DNA from: an uncultured Collinsella sp.
GTDB lineage: Bacteria; Actinomycetota; Coriobacteriia; Coriobacteriales; Coriobacteriaceae
Assembly: GCA_937997605.1 (NCBI GenBank)
Contig: CALLFD010000361.1
Coordinates: 1-8,099 of the forward strand
DNA length: 8,099 bases
Direction of reading: 5' to 3'
Part shown: piece by piece, positions 1 to 6,774 of the stretch
Layout: each line of letters begins with the position of its first letter
How positions within the stretch are numbered: position 1 is the stretch's first letter
Position numbers and translations under genes: made by a program
Notes under the pieces: model-generated
Told to the model about the DNA's origin: nothing
Database searches by the model: none
What the model saw: the letters and a program-made list of their open reading frames with translations, nothing else

Positions 1-49
1 ACCTACACTCAGTAGGACACTCTTTCCCTACACGACGCTCTTCCGATCT
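1..49. other. Illumina adapter sequence (not phage DNA)
   Basis: Bases 17-49 match the common TruSeq read-1 adapter, ending in GACGCTCTTCCGATCT. The 16 bases before it are probably index or linker sequence. These bases belong to library construction and should be trimmed. The phage insert starts at about base 50. Confidence 0.95.
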
Positions 50-206
50 ACCAAGCCGCGGCAGGCGCGGCCAGGTGCTATGCTGACTATTGTTTATAGT
101 GGATATAAAAGTGATCGACGTATGCATCAACATCGATCGGCATACTCATGTCACCAAGGTTATGTTTCTTTTGATGCATGGATGCGGATTTTGGTATTCT
201 AGCCAT
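50..206 (-). CDS. Start of a small tail-region protein, C-terminus cut by the window edge
   Basis: The frame starts at an ATG at 204-206 and begins MARIPKSASMHQKKHNLGD. It runs off the insert, so only about 52 codons are visible. A GGAGG ribosome binding site at 217-221 sits 10 bases upstream. The frame crosses two TAG codons (87-89 and 78-80) that are read as Gln under the code used by the rest of the window. The gene lies directly after the major tail protein and its terminator, where tailed phages often place a tail assembly chaperone. I see no motif that proves this, so the assignment is positional inference only. The last visible codons (about 50-77) are much more GC-rich than the rest and may be linker or chimeric sequence, so the sequence after residue 40 or so is uncertain. 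Confidence 0.65.
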
Positions 207-216
207 ATCTCCTTTA

Positions 217-221
217 CCTCC
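217..221 (-). promoter_or_regulatory. Ribosome binding site (GGAGG) of the partial tail gene
   Basis: GGAGG lies 10 bases before the ATG at 206. It follows the terminator T-tract almost immediately, so there is no room for a promoter between the terminator and this gene. The gene must therefore be expressed by read-through. Confidence 0.75.
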
Positions 222-223
222 AG

Positions 224-259
224 ATAAAAAGAAAAAGGGAGGACATTAAGTCCTCCCTT
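224..259 (-). terminator. Rho-independent terminator after the major tail protein
   Basis: On the minus strand a perfect 10-base-pair stem, AAGGGAGGAC paired with GTCCTCCCTT, encloses a 5-base TTAAT loop (arms 250-259 and 235-244). It is followed at once by a T-rich tract, TTTCTTTTTAT. This is a textbook intrinsic terminator in the direction of transcription. It lies 5 bases beyond the TGA at 264-266 that would end the extended tail protein. Because a further gene with a good ribosome binding site follows directly, it probably reduces rather than ends transcription, lowering downstream expression relative to the tail tube gene. Confidence 0.9.
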
Positions 260-263
260 AAAC

Positions 264-410
264 TCAGATTAAGTCCTCGTCTTCATCCTCTACAAAGCTC
301 AGTCGCTTAGCCGCAGATTGGGTTCGGACTGGTTCTGTATTTTTTAACTCCGCGTCATGTCCCTCCGGAGTGTTTATTCCCCCACTGCTGTGCAGGGCTT
401 TCTGCTCTCC
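264..410 (-). other. -1 frame C-terminal extension of the major tail protein
   Basis: A 48-codon open stretch lies in the -1 frame relative to the tail protein, bounded by a TGA at 411-413 and its own TGA at 264-266. Its translation (GEQKALHSSGGINTPEG early, LSFVEDEDEDLI at the end) looks like normal, acidic phage coding sequence. It contains no ATG, GTG or TTG in frame, so it cannot be an ordinary separate gene. It would be joined to the tail protein either by programmed -1 frameshifting or because one base is missing from this read. The shift must fall between 377 and 410. Candidate sites on the minus strand are the A-AAG at 398-401 and the run of five Gs at 379-383. The extended product would be about 350 residues. 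Confidence 0.6.
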
Positions 411-1315
411 TCAGATGCAGCGACGTCGTCCATAACAACCTGGATAGCAGCAAGAACTTTCTTGGTAAGATCGAACTTGGTATAGCCAGGGAATGCGTCA
501 ACCACAAAGCTGAAAGTAGAAGGATCACCGCTAGATGCCATAGAGAAGGTGAAGTTAGACTGAACCTTACCATTAGGAATTACAAATTCCGCAGGCATAT
601 CAAGACCAGTATTCTCATCACGGAACAGAGTAGAAGCCTCAATATAGAAGTTCTGACCCTTAATCTCTGGGGTGATTTCGATTAGCATTGTGTTAGAAAC
701 CTTTTTGATGTAGTAGTCAACAAGAACAACCTTGCCAACTTCAAGATCCTTATGTCCAGCTGCGCCATCAGCATAGCAGGTAATAGTGGTTTTACCATCG
801 CCATAAACAACAGCGGCAGGAACGCAAGGTTCAACATCAACGGTACCAGAATCGCTTAACACCATGCAGAAGATATCAGCATTAGCATGCTTATAATCAG
901 CTGCGGCACCAGTACCAGGAGTACCAGTAGCAACCCCATTCCAGCAAGCGATTTCTGGAATTACGATAGTGTTCTTAGTGTCTACCTGAACCTGAGAAGT
1001 CATGTGAACATAAACAGGCTTGTTTTCAGTAGCTTTTGCTAGACCAGCACCAGAAAGAATAGCCAAGCTCTCTGGACTAATAAGAGCATCTTCCATATTG
1101 AAGGTGAGAGTACGCTCGCCTTCCCATGCGATCAAACGAGTGTTACCACGTCCACCAGTTGCATAAACTGTGGTAGAAGCGCCCTCAAGGCTAGAAGTCT
1201 TTAGAGAGTCGAAATAAATGACAGGCTCATTCTTATAGAAAGTGCGGCCGCCGAGAGTCATCTTAGACTTAGCACGGAATGCTACGTCGCAAATTTCGCG
1301 TACGCCAAATCTCAT
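374..1315 (-). CDS. Major tail (tube) protein
   Basis: The 313-residue product begins MRFGVREICDVAFRAKSK. It resembles major tail proteins of gut siphophage-like genomes, with a body rich in beta-strand-forming sequence and a late segment VDAFPGYTKFDLTKKVLAA followed by IQVVMDD, a pattern I associate with this family from memory. The product would polymerise into the tail tube. The start is supported by AAGGAGG 9 bases upstream. The gene follows the connector genes and is followed by a strong terminator, as expected for a high-copy tube protein. It contains no TAG codons. The final 12 or so residues in this frame (EESRKPCTAVGE, ending in TAA at 374-376) look less natural than the continuation in the -1 frame (264-410), so the true C-terminus is probably longer, through a frameshift or a sequencing deletion. 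Function is inferred from position and resemblance. Confidence 0.8.
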   Translation of the reverse strand: MRFGVREICDVAFRAKSKMTLGGRTFYKNEPVIYFDSLKTSSLEGASTTVYATGGRGNTRLIAWEGERTLTFNMEDALISPESLAILSGAGLAKATENKPVYVHMTSQVQVDTKNTIVIPEIACWNGVATGTPGTGAAADYKHANADIFCMVLSDSGTVDVEPCVPAAVVYGDGKTTITCYADGAAGHKDLEVGKVVLVDYYIKKVSNTMLIEITPEIKGQNFYIEASTLFRDENTGLDMPAEFVIPNGKVQSNFTFSMASSGDPSTFSFVVDAFPGYTKFDLTKKVLAAIQVVMDDVAASEESRKPCTAVGE

Positions 1316-1329
1316 AGTATATTTCCTCC

Positions 1330-2076
1330 TTATTTATTGGGATGTAATTCTTTCATCCAAGATTCAACTTGTTTATCGGGCTTCCCGCCCGCAAGTCTAA
1401 CTTTAAGGTCGGTATCCCATTCAACATAACCCGTATATCTCTCCATTAAATCAAATAATTGAAACATATTTAATGCTCCACATTCACTTAATGAAATAAC
1501 TTTGGCTACTGTTAAAATAGAAATATAACGAGTTAGAACGCTTTCATTACTTGCTCCTTTCTATTCAGCAACCTTGCGGCGATTCCGCATGATTTTATCC
1601 GCGATTTCTTTAGCTCGATCATTGGCAGGATTATAAATAACATTCTCGCCCTAAAACAAACTATTTACGCATAAAACCTAGCGTATTACACTCTAGAAAA
1701 TAGTAAAGTTACTATCATCTATCATTACTGTTTTAGCGGTCTCACCAACGATAGTAAGAATAATGCTATTCTTAGTAATCATTGCTGTATACTCAGGAAA
1801 AAGTAACTTAAGCAAAGTAATCAAAGCAATCTTTTTTTCTTTATCCTACGATTGCTCTAATACTTTCATCAATACTTGAAAATTAGTCAAAGACGCTAAA
1901 AGAGTTTCGTCCTATACTAATGACTCTTTCTCTAAACAGATATATTGAACAGCCATAAAAAACTGCTACTCACCCATGTAAGCTATATCTTTAATGGTCG
2001 GGACATGGACAGTTAATTGTAATTCAGGAATAGGAATATCAATCCCGGCCATTAAAGCTAGTCTATAGTCAGCCAT
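1330..2076 (-). CDS. Conserved phage tail-region protein, readable only with TAG as sense (7 in-frame TAGs)
   Basis: The frame starts at the ATG at 2074-2076 (MADYRLALMAGIDIPIPELQ) and ends at TAA 1330-1332, giving 248 residues. It crosses seven TAG codons at 1966-1968, 1912-1914, 1846-1848, 1693-1695, 1678-1680, 1651-1653 and 1561-1563 (residues 37, 55, 77, 128, 133, 142, 172). It has no internal TAA or TGA. About half of all its Gln positions would be TAG. Segments such as IYNPANDRAKEIADKIMRNR and the C-terminal RLAGGKPDKQVESWMKELH match a protein I recall as common beside tail tube genes in gut phages; its exact role is not known to me. The start overlaps the upstream stop by 8 bases, and the ribosome binding site is weak, so translation is probably coupled. 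A standard-code annotation would see only an empty gap here. Confidence 0.9.
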
Positions 2077-2608
2077 TTACAGGATTTTTCTAGTCCTCAT
2101 GACCTCTAACAGCTAGATAGGTCAGAGACACTCCCGCAAATTCTTCGTTATATACATAGGGGGTAGCAGATACAAACTCAAGTTCACCGATGCCGGTTAA
2201 GTGAGTTTTATCAAGCATGGCATCTATCTCTCCCGCGACCCTATAAGGGCGTAGCTCAAAGTCTCCTAAATCCCAGTTATCATAATGGCAGATAATATCA
2301 ATACCAAATGTATTATCTCGATATTCTGGATTTGAAGCGTTTCTAATGACAGTGCCATAAGTCAATCTAATATAGGTTTTTTCTTTACTATCAATCTTAA
2401 TCTTTGGAACAGATGAAATTTGGTGACTAGTAAATAGTTCCTTAATCTGTTCTCCGTTTGGTAAAGGTTGAGATTGCCAGTCTCTTGTTTCATAAACTAA
2501 TAATCTCAAGAGATTAGGATTTGATAGAATACGGTCGATAATAATTGCCGCGTCTTTAGGCATACCCAATAAACTAGACTTGGGGTACTCATATGAATTA
2601 TGTTTCAT
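2069..2608 (-). CDS. Neck / tail-completion-type protein
   Basis: The 179-residue product begins MKHNSYEYPKSSLLGMPKD. It starts at an ATG preceded by GAGGTGAT (spacing 5-6) and lies 11 bases after the upstream stop. A TAG at 2090-2092 (residue 173) would end it at 172 residues under the standard code. Read as Gln, it continues for HED-Q-KNPVNG to a TGA at 2069-2071 that overlaps the next ATG. It lies between the connector genes and the tail tube gene, where siphophages encode tail completion or tail terminator proteins. Its length suits that role, and it contains an alternating-polarity stretch (IRLTYGTVIRN to FGIDIICHYDNWDLGDFEL) suggestive of a beta-rich fold. I recognise no defining motif, so the role is inferred from order. 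Head-tail joining in general is more certain than the exact component. Confidence 0.8.
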
Positions 2609-2619
2609 GCGCGATCACC

Positions 2620-3609
2620 TCAATACAATGATTCAACTACAACGACCTTTTCTCTTACATCATTACCCTTTGTCCATTGTAATGTGAATTGACCACTTGT
2701 AGTTTTATTCCAAATCACTGTAGCTGTCTAATTTCCAGTTACCTGTAAACAGGCAGGTACATTTTCAAGTATCTTCCATTCTCCGTCCGCAATATCGACG
2801 GAGTAAGTAGCCGCAATTTTCGGCTTTATAAAAGTCTCACCGATAATCTTGCTATCAGGAGTTGGATTAGTAGGTTCAAAAACCAAACCATCCTTCATCT
2901 CTTTCTCAAGGTCATCAGTGGTATCATTCCAGTAATTCTCTTCCGCATTGACTTCGATAATATTTTTCATACTAATCGAATCTGGAGCTTCAACTCTCCA
3001 GCACTTTCCCGCAAAGATAAATTCTGAATATCTATCAAAAGCATGAAGTGTTTTTTCATTACGCGGCATAAGAATATTTAAACTTAGATTAGGGGTATCA
3101 ATTCTCTATTGATTTTTTTGAATAGAATTGATTTGCGTCTCTACTGGGCCTCGAATGGCTGCATAAGTAGAACACCAATTACCATCCTAATCCTTAAAAC
3201 GAATCTTATATCTACAGCGTCTTATTTCTCCTCTAAAGTAGGCATCTTCAGTAATCTCTTGAGTATAGATCAGCCAATATGTATTTGTTTTCTTCCATTC
3301 AAATACATCACCAGGTTCATAACCATGCTCGTAATCAATAGAAACGATCTTGTCGTCGTAATCCTGCTTTACCTTATCTGGATTGATAAGAGCGCGAATC
3401 TCTCCATAAACCCCCATGTCCGCATCTACACCGGAGGGTTCAATCTCAAGCACTTCTGTATTTCTCTAAACCATCTCAATCGAAGCGGCTTGATAAGAAT
3501 ATAGCAAAGCCCTATGTAAAGTGCGTTGTTTATCCTTAATCATGCGGTCTTCCTGATGAATACCGCCTTGCCACTCGAATCTCTTCCGCATTAATTCTAA
3601 ATTAATCAT
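2620..3609 (-). CDS. Head-tail connector-region protein with Ig-like C-terminal domain (4 in-frame TAGs)
   Basis: With TAG as sense, one frame runs from ATG 3607-3609 (MINLELMRKRFEWQGGIHQ) to TGA 2620-2622, giving 329 residues. Four TAGs lie at 3466-3468, 3187-3189, 3106-3108 and 2728-2730 (residues 48, 141, 168, 294). Under the standard code this looks like two or more small broken genes. The first third holds a segment typical of head-closure-like proteins (EPGDVFEWKKTNTYWLIYTQ). The last 85 or so residues look like an Ig-like beta-sandwich, with ATVIWNKTTSGQFTLQW and VREKVVVVESLY directly after the fourth TAG, so that TAG cannot be a real stop. The start has AGGTGA upstream and overlaps the previous stop by 8 bases. 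Position after the capsid genes fits a neck or head-closure role; the Ig-like domain may bind surfaces. Function is inference. Confidence 0.88.
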
Positions 3610-3904
3610 TGCGAATCACCTGAGTTAATAGGTCGATACATCTAAATACAGTCTTTCTATAAATCATAAAATCATTACAAGCATCTGAGGTTAAGCCCTC
3701 TAACTTTGATAATAAAATTAATCCTTCTACTTTATCCTTGTAAATATGCACCAAACCAGAAATTTCTTCTAGCATAGTTTTTAGATGTGTCTCCCAATCT
3801 TCTCCATTTTCACGCATAGGAATTAACTTCCATAGTTGATTGATAAGTCTCTTCATATCTTGGTCGATAGTACTCATTGGAAAGTTAATATTATACTTAT
3901 CCAT
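3602..3904 (-). CDS. Small conserved head-tail region protein of unknown function
   Basis: The 100-residue product begins MDKYNINFPMSTIDQDM. It contains a mostly helical pattern around NQLWKLIPMRENGEDW, LEEISGLVHIYK and LILLSKLEGLTSD. I recall similar small proteins in the connector modules of gut phages but know no function. The frame is open upstream to a TTG at 3964. I chose the ATG at 3902-3904 because it overlaps the preceding gene's TAA by 8 bases in the same way as two other junctions here, and because the residues encoded upstream lie wholly inside the previous gene. The gene ends in TAA at 3602-3604, overlapping the next ATG by 8 bases. It contains no TAG. Confidence 0.8.
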   Translation of the reverse strand: MDKYNINFPMSTIDQDMKRLINQLWKLIPMRENGEDWETHLKTMLEEISGLVHIYKDKVEGLILLSKLEGLTSDACNDFMIYRKTVFRCIDLLTQVIRND

Positions 3905-4400
3905 CAAAGGTACTCGTTTCTCTAAGAGTAGACCAGTTAGACTTAATAGAGCCGTTATTATCAATCATCTTTCTGCGTTTATAGAGGCGTTGCATATGAT
4001 GCGCCTAACGCTCAGCCTCTTTCTTAAGTTCCATTAATTTAGCGAGATGGTTTGCTTGAGAGGTCATTTTGAAATCACTACCAGAGTATTTCATTCTCGT
4101 CTGTTCAACAGACGCCACTTGACGCTGAAGCCAGGTATTATACATTAGTAGCGCAAGAATGTTAATTTCTTCGGAAGTTAAATGGCAATTAAAAGTCTCA
4201 CCATTCACGTCATAATCATAGAGTGGAAAACGCGGAAATTCAAATCCTGGGATGGCATCAAGTAAGATATTTAGCAAATCTTTCTTGGTGTCTTCCTCAG
4301 TCCACTCCATATACATATCATCGGTAATCTTACCGAAGAAACGATTGTATATATCTTCAAAGGGTGTAGGATCCCCTTGAATTGGATACTTTTCATCCAT
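3897..4400 (-). CDS. Connector-module protein of unknown function (1 in-frame TAG)
   Basis: The 167-residue product begins MDEKYPIQGDPTPFEDIYNR, with AGGGAGGTAA upstream of the ATG. A TAG at 4005-4007 (residue 132) splits a basic, helical C-terminal stretch (LMELKKEAER-Q-AHHMQRLYKRRK). Read as Gln, the frame continues another 35 codons to TAA 3897-3899, which overlaps the next start by 8 bases. The N-terminal half is acidic and mentions a conserved-looking WTEEDTKKDLLNILLDAIPG; the middle has TSEEINILALLMYNTWLQRQ. I recognise it only as a protein common in the same position in gut phages. Lying two genes after the capsid gene, it could be a head-tail adaptor, but nothing in the sequence proves this. 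Confidence 0.83.
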
Positions 4401-4414
4401 GGGGATTACCTCCC

Positions 4415-4960
4415 TTATTCTTTAGCCTCCACGGGCTTTTTAATTGTAGTGGTAGAAGAACGACGTCCGGTTGCTGCAGGAGTGCTGATTACCTTTTCGG
4501 CCTTCTTCTCGTTCTCGTCAGGCTTCATATTTTCGATAGCTTTGCTCACATCAAAACCAAGCTGGGCTTTAATAGCCTCTCTCTTATCGTAGTCATTTAA
4601 TGGTTTGCTAACAGCGTACTGTTTGATAAGATCTTTTGTGCCATTAGGAGCAAAATCAAGAGCATCCTTAAATTCATCAATAGAACAAGATTCCATCCAG
4701 CTGGGAATCTGTTCCTCAGTCAGATAATACTCTGGTTCTACATCCTTATTAAGTAAATGACGAAGAATTTCATCATCATTAATAAAGAGATAATTATAGA
4801 TAAGCTCTTTTCCGCCGCCCATCATAGACAGAGAATCTAACTCATCAACCTTGATATGCTTAGTTTCATGAGGGGCGAACTCTCTGCGGACGCCCAATTC
4901 GGGGATATTATAAATAACAAAGCCTGCGCTCTTGTTAGTGACATTACACTGGTCTTTCAT
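4415..4960 (-). CDS. Conserved phage protein downstream of the major capsid gene
   Basis: The 181-residue product begins MKDQCNVTNKSAGFVIYNIP and has an AAGGAG site upstream. An N-terminal small beta-like part (IPELGVRREFAPHETKHIKV) is followed by a helical middle region, including SCSIDEFKDALDFAPNGTKD and LIKQYAVSKPLNDYDKREAI, and a low-complexity, partly basic tail rich in Glu, Lys, Thr and Ala from about residue 150. Proteins with this arrangement commonly follow the capsid gene in gut phages, to my memory without a proven role. The disordered tail could bind DNA or another virion protein; this is speculation. No TAG is present; the stop is TAA at 4415-4417. It is separated from the capsid gene by a hairpin, so it is probably made in lower amounts. 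Confidence 0.85.
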   Translation of the reverse strand: MKDQCNVTNKSAGFVIYNIPELGVRREFAPHETKHIKVDELDSLSMMGGGKELIYNYLFINDDEILRHLLNKDVEPEYYLTEEQIPSWMESCSIDEFKDALDFAPNGTKDLIKQYAVSKPLNDYDKREAIKAQLGFDVSKAIENMKPDENEKKAEKVISTPAATGRRSSTTTIKKPVEAKE

Positions 4961-4995
4961 AATTAAAAACTCCTTTTTCTCAAATAATGAATTAA

Positions 4996-5023
4996 AGGGG
5001 ATAGGGATATATCCCTATCCCCT
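4996..5023 (-). terminator. Perfect palindromic hairpin between the capsid gene and the next gene
   Basis: Bases 4996-5023 form a perfect 28-base palindrome: AGGGGATAGGGA and its complement around a central TATA-like core. In RNA it would give a stem of about 12 pairs with a tight ATAT loop. It lies 8 bases after the capsid gene's TAA. On the minus strand it is followed by a moderately T-rich stretch, TTTAATTCATTATTTG, weaker than a classic T-tract. It most likely acts as a partial terminator or as an mRNA 3' end stabiliser for the capsid message. A protein-binding palindrome is possible but less likely at this place. Confidence 0.7.
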
Positions 5024-5031
5024 CGAATAGT

Positions 5032-6060
5032 TTATTGAATTACGTCAAGCTTGCCCTGAAGCTGAGTATCAACGTAAGAGAAGATGTTGTTAGTCATCAT
5101 AACACCAACGCCAACCTTGCGGTAGACCTGGATGTCACGAGACCAGTCATCATTGTCATTACGCTCACGAACGTGAGTGGTACCCTCGAAAGCAACCTTA
5201 ACAGGCTTCTCGCCAGCGCCAGAAGGAATAACCCAAGCATAGCCAGGATCGATTACCTTACGGCTGTTGGTTTCATCCTCAAGAGTCTGAGGAAGAATTA
5301 CAACACGAACACCCTTATAGTTAGCAAGATAACCGGTGTTCCAACGCTCGTTACGAATCTCGTCAGAGATCCAGCCCTCAGCAGGAACAATCTTTACTGC
5401 GAACTCACGAGTGCAGTAAATAGTAGGAGTGCCATAAGCACTTGCGGTAGTAACAAGACGGTCAAGACCAGTCTCATCGAAACCAGCAGCGCTTACACGG
5501 TTAGCAGCGGGAAGCTGATCAACTGCACCCATAAGAGCCTGAGCGATCTCACGATAAATAAGTTCGTCCATACCATCCATAATGATCTGAGTGAGTTCAG
5601 CGAAGTTCACACGACCGTCAAGGAACTCTTCGAAGCCAATCTGAGCGGCTCCGCCGATAGCACTGGTACCAACTTCGAAGCTCTCAGAACCGAGCTTGAA
5701 GGTCTCGTATACGCCGGCAAGACCGACACGAGTGATGAACTGCTTAGCGCGAGTCTTACCAGTTCTACGCTTAAAGACGGGGCGATCGCCCTGAGCAAAT
5801 GTCTGAATCTCAGCGAACTGACCATAAGCATTGATCAAACGGTTAGGAACGATATCATCCATGGTCTGCTCCATGAGAGAGAATACTAGACGCTTATTCT
5901 GCTCATAAAGCTCTTCAGTGCCAACAAGAGCATTGAGTTCACTACGAAGAGTCTCGTTCATAGCGTTGTAAGAGAGATTCTCGTTATTATAAGAGAAGTT
6001 AGTAGAAGGAGTAGCATTAGCTACATTCTTCATTAACTGTAGTAAATTAGCCTTATCCAT
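5032..6060 (-). CDS. Major capsid protein
   Basis: The 342-residue product begins MDKANLLQLMKNVANATPS and ends in TAA at 5032-5034. It is preceded by AAAGGAGGG. It follows a protease-scaffold gene and a small head-associated gene and precedes the connector genes, the normal place of the major capsid protein in tailed phages. The length suits an HK97-fold subunit. Features that fit include a helical N-terminal arm (to about residue 65), a central segment FEEFLDGRVNFAELTQIIMD resembling the long spine helix, and a C-terminal beta-rich region with KVGVGVMMTNNIFSYVDTQ. The fold is inferred from order and general resemblance. It contains no TAG among about 16 Gln codons, consistent with very high expression. 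Base use is slightly more GC-rich than in the connector genes. Confidence 0.88.
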   Translation of the reverse strand: MDKANLLQLMKNVANATPSTNFSYNNENLSYNAMNETLRSELNALVGTEELYEQNKRLVFSLMEQTMDDIVPNRLINAYGQFAEIQTFAQGDRPVFKRRTGKTRAKQFITRVGLAGVYETFKLGSESFEVGTSAIGGAAQIGFEEFLDGRVNFAELTQIIMDGMDELIYREIAQALMGAVDQLPAANRVSAAGFDETGLDRLVTTASAYGTPTIYCTREFAVKIVPAEGWISDEIRNERWNTGYLANYKGVRVVILPQTLEDETNSRKVIDPGYAWVIPSGAGEKPVKVAFEGTTHVRERNDNDDWSRDIQVYRKVGVGVMMTNNIFSYVDTQLQGKLDVIQ

Positions 6061-6078
6061 TATTTTAACCCTCCTTTA

Positions 6079-6759
6079 TCAACCAATGCGCTGAACTTTA
6101 ACGCCAGGCTGTAAGTCAGGCATGGTGTAAACCTTTACAACCACGAACTTAGGATCTTCGTCTCCGCCTGTTGCGGTTTTACCTTCATCCTTAGTCAGAT
6201 AACCATCAGTATCAATTTTGAGCTGATCGCCAACACTTAGAGAGCCAGCTTCAGCCTTAATTGTATTAGTAGTCCAAATGTCGCCGTTAGGGACAGCGAT
6301 AACACGAGGAACCATCTTAGTGCCATCTGGCATTAGCTGAGGATAGTTAAAAGTCTCAACTTCCTTCTTGAAAGCAGCGTTGCTACCCTCGCGGACAGCC
6401 TCACCAGTATAATCAAGAACGGTCTTAAGATCGGACTTAGTCTGACCGATTGGGCTATAGACACGAGCATTGTAGCGGTCCTTAATCATAGCGAAATCAG
6501 CATCAGTCTCGCGATCCTCATAAATCTTTACTTCATTGAAAACCATGCGCCATGGACCTGCACCATCAAAGTCACAGACACCCTTGGCATAATCGTATTT
6601 TACGAACTGGCCATTCTCAAGTAGCTCGATGCTTGCCGCTGCGGGAAGCTGAGCGTACACCTGGCCATTGCGCTTAGCGGACATATGGTTAGGTTCAACC
6701 TGGCCATATCCGTAAGTTACAAAAGTAGCGTTGCCTAAACGCTTTGCACTCTTAGCCAT
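6079..6759 (-). CDS. Head-associated structural protein (possible capsid decoration or stabilising protein)
   Basis: The 226-residue product begins MAKSAKRLGNATFVTYGYGQ. It ends in TGA at 6079-6081, 18 bases before the capsid start; this shows that TGA is still a stop here. An AAGGAGG site precedes the ATG. The sequence is beta-rich, with FVKYDYAKGVCDFDGAGPW, and a C-terminal barrel-like stretch IKAEAGSLSVGDQLKIDTDG followed by FVVVKVYTMP. Its place between scaffold and capsid genes suggests a capsid decoration or stabilising protein, but I cannot identify it by motif. No TAG is present, as in the other abundant structural genes. An unknown head protein is the safe reading. Confidence 0.8.
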   Translation of the reverse strand: MAKSAKRLGNATFVTYGYGQVEPNHMSAKRNGQVYAQLPAAASIELLENGQFVKYDYAKGVCDFDGAGPWRMVFNEVKIYEDRETDADFAMIKDRYNARVYSPIGQTKSDLKTVLDYTGEAVREGSNAAFKKEVETFNYPQLMPDGTKMVPRVIAVPNGDIWTTNTIKAEAGSLSVGDQLKIDTDGYLTKDEGKTATGGDEDPKFVVVKVYTMPDLQPGVKVQRIG

Positions 6760-6774
6760 ATTATTTAATCCTCC

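Noticed and set aside
1316..2089. Region read as a decayed pseudogene or noncoding gap
   Set aside because: All seven in-frame stops are TAG, with no TAA or TGA and no frameshift. Random decay would give a mixture of stop types and broken frames.
2728..3453. Two separate small genes at 3187-3453 and 2728-3069
   Set aside because: They share one frame joined only by TAG codons, neither has a good ribosome binding site, and coding sequence continues on both sides of each TAG.
3109..3504. A 131-codon plus-strand open frame
   Set aside because: It lies antisense to the 329-residue connector gene; no ribosome binding site, isoleucine and leucine-rich shadow composition, and all supported genes are on the minus strand.
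2069..3609. TAG codons as sequencing errors
   Set aside because: Errors would not produce the same codon repeatedly, always in frame, at several sites across separate genes.
3602..3964. A longer 120-residue form of the small protein starting at TTG 3964
   Set aside because: The added residues overlap the upstream gene fully, no ribosome binding site supports the TTG, and the ATG at 3904 matches the 8-base overlap seen at other junctions.
5035..5889. A 284-codon plus-strand open frame antisense to the capsid gene
   Set aside because: It is the mirror of a strongly supported capsid gene, has no ribosome binding site and has a serine, leucine and threonine-rich composition typical of shadow frames.
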